The notes under the pieces: generated by a model
Databases searched by the model: none
What the model was told of the DNA's origin: nothing
What the model saw: the letters and a program-made list of their open reading frames with translations, nothing else
Made by a program: the position numbers and the translations under genes
Shown here: piece by piece, positions 55,881-64,000 of the stretch
How the letters are laid out: each line of letters starts with the position of its first letter
Position numbering within the stretch: the stretch's first letter is position 1
Source: Echinometra lucunter
Lineage: Eukaryota; Echinodermata; Echinoidea; Camarodonta; Echinometridae
Reading direction: 5' to 3'
DNA: 64,000 nt
Assembly (NCBI GenBank): GCA_029962745.1
Contig: CM057162.1
Coordinates: 18,927,802-18,991,801, forward strand

Positions 55881-57847
55881 AGAAAGGTGAGATTTATTTT
55901 AACGTATTTATAAGCAAGAAAAGGTTACTTGAAGAAGGAAGGGGGCCACGGAACTGGTCCAAAAATGGGAGAGGGCATCCTCTCTTTCAAAGAGCGGGCC
56001 GATAGTCTTTTCTCATACTGTCCGTGGGACTCCATCGCCAAGGTGGGCAAAGCTGGCCTTTCCACAAATCACGTCAACAACCCCCCCCCCACCCCCCCAA
56101 AAAAAAAAAAAAAAACAAAAAAGGAAGAGAAAAGAAAAGAAACAGAATAAAGAGGCTTCTGCCCACTCTCGCTTTCTCAAACTAAATTTCCAAGCCTCGC
56201 CTCCATTATCAAAATTGACCACTCACACTCTTCCAAATCACGCTCCATTCTTCATATCGAAATTCGAAACCACTAGCGAAATGGTGGGGGAAGGAGGGGA
56301 GGGTGGGCTTGGAGGATGGGGTGCTCCCCTCGAGCCTCTATAAATCGTAATAAAAACAAGGCTTTTATTGTTATTATTGTTTGTATCTCTTTGAAATTGT
56401 CAATGCCTAGATTTTTTCCCTCTTTATATCTAGCCGATAGGGCGTGTTTTTTCATTCTTCTGTTATTCTTCAATTTGCTTGCCGGCAGTTGGACTCCTCT
56501 TATTTTTTTTTTTGTGGGGGGGGGGGGGGGGGGTGGTGGTTCGGGGCAGCCCCCCCAAAAGTATTTCTTTTATTATGCCACTGACCAAAACACAGCAACA
56601 GAGGGAAAGGTAGAGGGAACACTGGTGAAAAGAGTGTTTTGCTCAATACTGCACGTGCTTTGGCCTTACATCTTCCCGTGCAGAGGCGCAAAGAGCCAAA
56701 TATTTTGGGGGATGCGCTATATATGAAAAAATTATGTGAGGTCAAGTTGCTGACAAGTAAAATGAAAAATAACATAATAAAAAGAGTCGAATCGGTTAGC
56801 TATTCAAGAAAATTCGATGCAACGGCAATGCCCAGTAGATACACACAATACCTGGCCGTGCTTTGTTTTTGTTTTTGTTTTTGTTTTGTTATGGGGGCGG
56901 CAACTGGCAAACCCCCACCTGTACGCTATGTATCTTCTACAAGATATTACGCTGAAAGGCCAGACTTTTCTTCTTTAACGTATTTCTTTCTCTCTCTCTC
57001 TCTCTCTCTCTCCCCCCCCCCCCCCCGTCTGTAAATCTCTCATTCTCGCTTTGTACTCAACTCTCTCTTCCTTTCTTTATCTTCCAGAGTGCCTTCAATC
57101 ATACAAATTGTGTGCAAAAGATCATTCCTCTTATTAGCTCTCATCTCATGACAAAAATAATTTCATTTTTATTGGAATTCATTTTTTCGGGATTTAACAT
57201 AAATTGAAAAATTCGCATATCTATTTTCCGCCTAAAACTAAATTAATTTCTTGTGTTCTTCTGAAAACCAAAACGACAAACTATAATAAATCGGAATACT
57301 ATGCAGAACTGATTTCTTTTAAAATATGGTTAGGTCTATAAAATATACCAGGCTGTAAGAAAGCATAATTACACAAATCTTGACTGCTTTGGTAGGCTGT
57401 AGCCTAACTACTGGAGCCCAAGGTGATCTGGAAACTGGCATAGTGCAAACTCGAGATCACCAAGAGGCGATATTTCTAACCAAGACCCGAAAACTAAGAG
57501 GCGTAGCCCTGAAGAAAATAGTGCTATTTCTGTCATCAACTAGTGGATCGGAGGGTTATCAACAAGACGCCATGATCATGTTCAATGGATACCTCGGGAA
57601 AACATATTTGTTGACGCAGTAGTTCCTCCCCAGATGAATATGCAGTAGTTCCTCCCGAGATGAATAACTTCCACCATGCCCAGATTGGTATATCTGTGCT
57701 ATTCAGAGCTTTGGCGGAGATTTCAAATTCCATGTGAATTTATTTTAACCCCCGCGAGCACCAACTGATCAATCACGTTTTGGGAATACTCATGAATATT
57801 CATAGGAGAGAAATAGTTATGATATTCATGGTATCTTGTACTACATA
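55881..57847. other. non-coding stretch with homopolymers
   Basis: Contains C/A runs at about 56081-56115, a G run at 56515-56533, (TTTTTG)n at about 56863-56890 and (TC)n then poly-C at about 56988-57026. No exon recognised on either strand. Confidence 0.5.
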
Positions 57848-57853
57848 TTTATT
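57848..57853 (-). terminator. polyadenylation signal of the sulfotransferase gene
   Basis: On the minus strand AATAAA lies only about 11 bases after the TGA stop, which would give a very short 3'UTR. A more distal signal may be used instead. Confidence 0.4.
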
Positions 57854-57864
57854 TTCATTTTCTT

Positions 57865-58915
57865 TCAGGTTGTAGTGTTTTGTATTCTTTGTTTCGAAAG
57901 GTATGCCTCTTTTTGTCGTTCAAATATTTCCTTGGCCTTTTCGTAGATTACTAGATCTCCCCGAAGAGCTTCATACACATCCGGGTCATTTTCGAGTTCC
58001 CTTTTCATGTCGGATGTGTCAACTTTTTTACGGTGTCCATGTATTCGGCTGCACTTTTTGATGAATGGCATATGATAGATGTCTTCGAGCATGGCCAGTG
58101 TAAGATCATACTGGGTAGACAGTCCAATGACTGAGAACCAGTCCTCAAGATGGTCAACACAATACGACAGAAGGGTGTCCATCTGCTCTCGAGACAGGGA
58201 TCGCTTCAGGATGACTTTTTCCCGAAACCAGCACGGGGTGTTGTTGAATGTTGTTCCCGGCGTATGGGGTGTATCGTCAAAGTTTGCGAATGCAGGATTA
58301 ACCGCAAGAGCCTTCGCAGTGACACAGAACCACGGTTTGATAAGTAGTTGCCAGAAGAAGTAAGTACCTTGATGCAACGCCCACTCCTTCAAGGTTACGT
58401 CCGCTGCTCGCAGACCTCTGCACGTTTGGTCATCGTTGTTTCTTCTCCTGCAATAGTTAAACGAAGAAATTACCCTTTCGTAGGGATCCCTTAGCATGGT
58501 GAAATAAGAGCACTTCTGATCCGGCACTGCATCGCATATTCCAAATGCATACCCTCCCATTAGGACACTGAATCGCTCTCCCTGTCCAATCGCCTTTTCC
58601 ACTTCCAATCGTCCCGATTTGTTCAGGACTGCCACCGAGCCAGGGAGAGAACGATCGTGGACGAGGTCCTCCAGGCAGGCTTTTGTCGAAGTGCCAGCCG
58701 CTTTGTTGTGATGCAGAAAGACCAGGATGCCGTCCTTGTACCTGCGATTATCCGAACGGTGGCCCACACTCCTTGTGTAGAAGTTTGGTAGGGTGTTGTT
58801 TCCATCGGGTAGCCATTGCTTGAGGGATTCCTCGATGACTACGGGGGTCGCTGGAGCACCGACGAGACGCCGACTCTTCGCCGAAGACGCCCTTCCATCA
58901 GTGTTGCTCCGTGAT
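57865..58915 (-). CDS. P-loop carbohydrate-type sulfotransferase, terminal exon
   Basis: The minus-strand frame is open from an acceptor-like CGTTACAG through TGA, giving about 349 residues after one leftover base; no ATG starts it, so upstream exons are missing. Residues 64-77 (LVFLHHNKAAGTST) are the 5'-phosphosulfate-binding loop. Residues 142-152 (RDPYERVISSF) are the 3'-phosphate-binding motif. Together they define PAPS-dependent sulfotransferases of the Golgi carbohydrate type. Cysteines at several later positions and a basic C-terminal region fit a lumenal domain. The substrate is unknown; heparan-sulfate or other glycan O-sulfotransferase-like enzymes are the closest idea. The usual N-terminal membrane anchor would be on an upstream exon beyond 58920, which I could not find. 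Confidence 0.8.
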
Positions 58916-58928
58916 CTGTAACGAGGGG

Positions 58929-58979
58929 TATTATTATTACTATTATTATTATTATTATTGTAATTATTATTACTATTAC

Positions 58980-59024
<45 letters not shown>

Positions 59025-59032
59025 CATTATTA

Positions 59033-59069
<37 letters not shown>

Positions 59070-59160
59070 CATTATTATTATTATTATCATTATTATTATT
59101 ATTATTATTATCATTATTATTATTATTATCATTATTATTACTATTATTGTCATTATCATG
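58929..59160. repeat. (ATT)n microsatellite beside the sulfotransferase acceptor
   Basis: About 230 bases of ATT triplets with ATC and ACT variants. On the coding (minus) strand it reads AAT/GAT, so the exon lacks a normal pyrimidine tract before CGTTACAG. Confidence 0.95.
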
Positions 59161-59804
59161 ATTAGGTCTATAAAAGTTTTATTTCATAAGGCGCTAAATC
59201 CCAATCGATTCAAATAAAAAAAAGGCGCTAAATGAACTAAGGGTATTTCGAATTTGTTATTTTAAAGAAACGTTCCTGTAAGATAAGTATTTACAAATGT
59301 GCACATGTGGTGCAGCATCAGTACAATTGTGTTGAATTTGATAAAATATTAGAATTACTGTGAATATTTTGTTTTTAATATTATCCTTTTGAAATGAAAC
59401 AAAAAAAAAACTTTTGGATTTAGCGAAAAATAAGTGAAAAGGTAAACATAACTAACAAATATTATTTTTAAAAAATTCACAAAATTAAAAATGAAAGATC
59501 AAGAGAGTTTCATTCCAAAAGTACCTAAATCCATGGAAATCGAAACTACTAAAATTCCTGTAAAATTTAAACATTTGTGCTAGATCTTGTTTGATAATAA
59601 GCCAGTGGCTACATACGAAAATAAGTTAAGAAAGACAAGGAAAAAGTAGCAGATCTAAAAAAAAAAATCTTACTCAACATGCTCAATAACGCAAAAAGCA
59701 GATTTATCACCTTTTCGAATTTAGCTCTCCGAATCGGCGGGAAAGATAAGAACAATAATGATTTTCGTAATGATAATAATGAAATTAACGAGAATAATGA
59801 CGAT

Positions 59805-59885
59805 GACGATCCCCGCACTGAGCGGGCCGGGATCGAACCCAGGACTTCTCATTCACCAGCATACCCCGGAGTTCCTTCAAGGGAT
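59805..59885 (-). repeat. tRNA-like SINE head relic
   Basis: The minus strand contains CCTGGGTTCGATCCCGGCCC (box B region) preceded by GGTGAATGAGAAGT. Box A is poor. Only a retroposon relic is supported. Confidence 0.4.
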
Positions 59886-60694
59886 TTCGTAGCTTTCCGG
59901 AATTTTTCAAAATGACCTCATAATTGAGTGGACTGTATGCAAATCTTGTATTACATGTATTCACTAAATACGAAAATATGAGAGTAAATAGATATCATTT
60001 ACTCCTATGAAAGGGGGGGGGGGATGGCTGGGTTTTTGAGAGTAGGATTTCAACCAAAGGCGGACCGATCAGAGCCCTTTATACATAGTTCAGTGTAGTT
60101 TGGGCAACTCGGCTCCGATAACAGCACATGTGGCGCATAATGCTTTGTTAGGCAAGCACAATACAAAATGAACTGCGCCATGCTGTAACCCACTGAAACC
60201 TAGTTGGCCAAACTTTAACTCTGTAATAAAAGGCTCTCATGAAGTCCGTAGCGTCCTCATGCGTTCACCATGCTACATTGCTGATACGTGGGTGTATTTT
60301 ACCAACAATGATGACGTATTATTAATTTCCAGGAGGCAGAATACCATTAGAAATGAATCCTGGGAAAGGTGAAAAATAGCTCATGAGCTTTTTCGTTCTT
60401 TATAATATCAGTAAAAACGTCACAGTAAAAACTCTAGAGGGGACTGTTCTGCGAAATCCCTCATATTGACAATTTTACCAAAATGTAGCTGAAAAGTTCA
60501 AGCCGAACATTCATGCCAGATTTTGTGTTGGGTGTCACAAACCTTTTGAGTGCAATACGACTACATTTCGGGAAAAGGTTAGCGACTTTCTTAGTGATTT
60601 GATAATCTCCACATTCTACACAGGAATCCTGTGTTTATGTTCAACTAAATCCAAGTTGATTTGGAGCAGTTTCCTTCAAGTTATAACTGTATGA
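59886..60694. other. non-coding stretch, no gene recognised
   Basis: Only a short G run at about 60011-60021 stands out. Confidence 0.5.
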
Positions 60695-60838
60695 CCAGGG
60701 GAGCATTTCATGAAGAGTTTTGTCGGTGAAAATCACCGACAAATGTTATAAGCTACTGAAAATCCTCGCATCTGATTGGCTGAAAGCAAATTAGTCAGTG
60801 AAAATCACCGACAAAACTCTTCATGAAACGCTCCCCAG
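60695..60838. mobile_element. palindromic MITE (CTGGGGAGC...GCTCCCCAG family)
   Basis: Better paired than the 27208 copy: TTCATGAAGAGTTTTGTCGG with TGAAAATCACCGACA on the left mirrors AGTGAAAATCACCGACAAAA with CTCTTCATGAA on the right. It shares CTGATTGGCTGAAAGCAAAT with that copy. Confidence 0.85.
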
Positions 60839-61970
60839 AACTCCAGTTTATCATAAAAAACAATAATATCGTATATGTTTAAAGCAAACATATCATTTTA
60901 GGTACTACTTTTCCTAGACTGAGTTTAGATACATACTTAAATATCTACTGAATAGCGCCTTTACATTATATGCTCAAAGCACTTTATAATATTGAATAAA
61001 ACAGAAAAAATATTTTGATCTTCACGTGTATACACTGTAAATTTGTTGTGTAAAGCGGTGTAAAGTTATTCAAAAGCTGTGTAGCACATGAATCAAGTCG
61101 TTTCATACAGTACAACAACCTCGTTCAGACCCCACACAATTCTACACAACAATAATCACAAAGAAACAAGTAAGTCCCGAAATTTCTTTTGAATGATTCA
61201 TTCAGCTGAAGGGCAGAAACGAATGTTCAATGGGTGACTATTCCAAGTGACCTTTAATTCTTCGAATTGATTTGGGGGGATTGGCAGAAGAAAAGAATCT
61301 GACCTTGATTGCCGGATGATGGGACCATAGTTTCAAGGGAAGAATGATTAGCAAAGACAGACGAACAGAAAATTCCATCAAGTGAGACATCATTACTAAG
61401 CACTATTTCAGTGAGTACTAAGTAGTAGTTCGGGTGATGAGGAAACGATATAGTTTACACCACATCGTATCATATTATGAGATAAGACTGAAAAAGTAAA
61501 CAGAAAGCAATTTTATTACTAGAGCAAGATGCATCATAATAGAGAATGTTTTAGAATGAGGCAAAGTCTCGTTCAAATGCTTCTCAAAATTACTGAAAAA
61601 AAAGGATTAAAGGGTGTTTTATCTCATCTGACTACGGTAATGTAGATCTCAGAATACCAGGCCAGCTAAAGCAGAAAAGCAGAGAGAGAAAGAGAGAGGG
61701 TAAAAAAAAAATTCTCCAGTTTCTTAATCAAAGTATTACAGTTTTGTTTTCTTCCAGTTTCTTCTGAGTCCAAATCAGCTACATTACAATACATGCTATA
61801 GAGAAAGAAAACAGAGTCGCAAAAGCGATTAAAAAAAAAAAAAACCAGATCATGCATCAGTACTGTATGTACCGTGTACATGTATTATGCCTTTGTGCAC
61901 TGAATAGGCGTATACATTTATCTGGCACTGATTGCGTGGGGGGGGGGGGGGGGGGGGGGTGGGAGGAGAT
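60839..61970. other. non-coding stretch, no gene recognised
   Basis: No coding signal. A weak inverted pair (TTTGTTGTGTAAA / TTCTACACAACAA) spans about 61030-61152. A poly-G tract lies at about 61938-61959. Confidence 0.45.
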
Positions 61971-62112
61971 CAGGGGCACGTCTAACAAAGAGTTGCGATC
62001 GATTCGGATCAATCTCAACTTTGAGACTGATCTCAACTCCTATCTATCTATTAAGTACGCAGTAGAGATCAATCTCAAAGTTGAGAATGATTTGAATCGA
62101 GACGGGCCCCAG
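61971..62112. mobile_element. small MITE related to the 39936 element
   Basis: The left CACGTCTAACAAAGAGTTGC and ATCAATCTCAACTTTGAG pair with CTCAAAGTTGAGAATGAT and TTGAATCGAGACGGGCCC on the right. The AAAGAGTTGCGAT and CTCAACTTTGAG parts match the arms at 39936-40384. Confidence 0.7.
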
Positions 62113-63509
62113 GAAGAGCAGAAAAGTGAGACATATGCTACATGTGTGCGACCAAGCAACACGCTGAAATCCCTGTTATTTATCCATGACGTAAAAGAAT
62201 GCTTTATACTGGGATTGGGAGAAACATTGAAGCGATTCTATTAGACGAACAATAGTCTGAAGATTTTAAGGCGGGTTGTTAAGACCCTTCAGAAACGTAC
62301 TTTTACTGCCGCCAGTGGTAATATGTGGAACATAATAATGTTTCGATACGCCCATCGCAGAATAGTGTTGTAAGGGATTTTAATAGATTGAAGTGAGAAA
62401 TTACATTGCAATTTCTGACTGTGGTAATGAATGAACTCACTTTGGGGGTTGGGTATTTACAGCCCCCTCCCCCAAACAGAATAGGGTTAACTATTTTACG
62501 GAAGATACTTGTATTCCCCACCCGGACAGGAAATTTTGAAAAATACCACTGCACCAGAAAATACCCGGTCAATACCAGGGCGCACAGTATCTATCATTTA
62601 ACAATTGTACAAATACCGTTCATATGAATTCTACCTTTCGCTTGAAATGTTACAAGTGGATAGGTATCATTAAAAAAAAATACATTGTAACTCATTCTTT
62701 CCTAAGAATATTTTTTGAAATCATTGCTGTTTCTAATAGATTCATCTCTTAAAGGCACAATTCAAAACGTAATTATATTGTGCGCCTTTTTTCTGTTCAA
62801 CTACGCATGACGGGGCTGCCAAAATACTAAAGGAACAACATACCCATTAATTATTGAAATTTTTAAAGAGAAGTCACCGTTTGCTTTGAACCAATTGTGA
62901 TATCCTGTCATATTCTCATTGAAATATACATCCTGATGCATTTTACTGATGAGAATTATTGTAATTATCTCCCAATCTTTTACGTCTGTTGGTTTAACAT
63001 ATCACAAAAGCCATAACATATCCATTTGATATGAATTTTGTATGATCCAATTATATGAAAAGGCCACCTTTTTCAAATTACTTTGCGTTCTATTCTTAAT
63101 GATATGTGTATTTTTCATGGAATTCAATAATACTTTTCTTTCTTTTATTTACAGTATTTCCCGCTATTTCCCCTGTTGGCTAAAACTTCCTTATTTTCCG
63201 GCCAACCTGAGCACTAAATAAAGCATCCGTAACAGTTCAAATAGGGTGTTTTAGTTCAGAACATGGGAACGGGAAAAATGAGGCAATACAAAAACATGTT
63301 TAATGGTGTTGCAAATTAAGAAAAAATGGTCAAATAAATGTTTAAAAAACTCATGAGTGGTTCACCAAATAATGTCAAAAGTACACTAGTAGTTTAAGCT
63401 TCTAGCAACCTTAAATTTTGTATATAGGCAAGCTTTTGTCCATCCTATGGACTTTCTCAAACCAGGCGATCAGCCACACTGTTTCTAGTTGCTGGTTGTT
63501 GTCTTGTGA

Positions 63510-63854
63510 TCACTGGACCGAAGATAGGTGATAACATACCGGGTCTCTATTCAGTGTAGGATTTATCCTCTTGATCCATATAGACTCTTTCACCTTTCTT
63601 GACCAGTAGTTGCCCCCAATGTCTACGACAAAAGCATCATCCCGTTCAATGTTATTATGTCCTGTTTTGAGGGCGTGTTCAGGTACAGCTGAATGGGAGG
63701 GATTGTTTAATCCGAGGGCTCTTTTGTGCTCCTTTAGACGATCATAGAGAGTTCTGCCTGTTTCCCCACCATAACAACTGGAACAGTCTGAGCAAGTAAT
63801 CTTGTACACAATACCTGTTCCGTCCCGGTAGAAGCTTAAACTACTAGTGTATGA
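63510..63854 (-). mobile_element. Penelope-like element relic, GIY-YIG endonuclease domain
   Basis: The minus-strand frame is open for about 114 codons. It reads FYRDGTGIVYKITCSDCS and then CYGGETGRTLYDRLKEHKRA. These are the GIY-type (GIVYK) and YIG-type (YGGETG) motifs with the downstream R..EH..A. A zinc-finger-like C.DC precedes it. This arrangement is the C-terminal endonuclease of Penelope-like retroelements. No reverse-transcriptase domain is visible toward the window end, and a TAA interrupts the frame at 63855-63857, so it is a 5'-truncated fragment. GIY-YIG domains also occur in other proteins, but the C-S-D-C and GETGR context favours a retroelement. Confidence 0.75.
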
Positions 63855-63972
63855 TTACACTCAGATGATGAAAGTTTTCTGTATCGATGTCAAAAGTAGT
63901 TTGGGCAAAGAAATCATGAATTCTTTCTACCTGACCCCCTCCCACATGATGTCCCCCGTGTATGCAAATGAA

Positions 63973-64000
63973 AGCAAAAAAAAAAAAAAAAAAAAAAAAG
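63973..64000 (+). repeat. poly-A run at window end
   Basis: An A homopolymer after GCAAATGAAAGC, cut by the window edge. It could be a retroposon tail. Confidence 0.7.

Noticed and set aside
1..64000. CRISPR arrays, operons, bacterial insertion sequences or ribosome-binding sites
   Set aside because: The window is clearly eukaryotic nuclear DNA; the tandem repeats present are microsatellites, minisatellites and satellite-like units without CRISPR spacing.

Overview
The window is eukaryotic nuclear DNA. It is AT-rich and intron-rich, crowded with microsatellites, homopolymer G/C tracts, SINE, LINE and Penelope-like relics and many small inverted-repeat elements. The gene content (an orexin-type neuropeptide receptor, a carbohydrate-type sulfotransferase, compact secreted-peptide genes) and the repeats suggest a marine invertebrate deuterostome, most plausibly an echinoderm such as a sea urchin. 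That assignment is inference; no single sequence proves it.

Layout. Positions 1-9790 are mostly non-coding, with a GC-rich island near 2.2 kb, several inverted-repeat elements and a decayed LINE interrupted by a SINE. Six exons at 9794-15584 (+) encode the C-terminal three quarters of a class A GPCR closely resembling orexin/hypocretin receptors; their splice phases join without a break. Positions 16-18 kb hold a 180 bp tandem repeat and a small inverted-repeat element. From 18864 to 29170 the sequence is repeated almost base for base at 29671-39993, the two copies separated by exactly 500 N. This looks like two assembly contigs whose overlapping ends were not merged, so the locus is probably about 10.8 kb shorter than the window suggests. 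No confident protein gene lies in that block, only one promoter-like spot.

From 42.9 to 54.9 kb there are two tandem paralogous genes (here A and B) for small secreted peptides of 83 and 78 residues. Each has a TATA-like box, a probable 5'UTR exon ending in the same splice junction, a 76-base signal-peptide exon and one terminal exon. The signal exon differs at one silent base between the genes, while the terminal exon is almost unalignable apart from a Lys-Arg-Ser-Asp processing-like site and a Ser/Ala/Thr-rich tail. The introns are full of triplet repeats and transposable elements, including a 1.4 kb Tc1-type foldback element. I do not recognise the family; it is the best candidate here for an undescribed system.

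From 57.8 to 58.9 kb (-) there is the terminal exon of a P-loop sulfotransferase. The right end holds more small elements and a GIY-YIG endonuclease relic of a Penelope-like retroelement (63.5-63.85 kb). The receptor, peptide genes and sulfotransferase look like independent neighbours; nothing shows that they work in one pathway.
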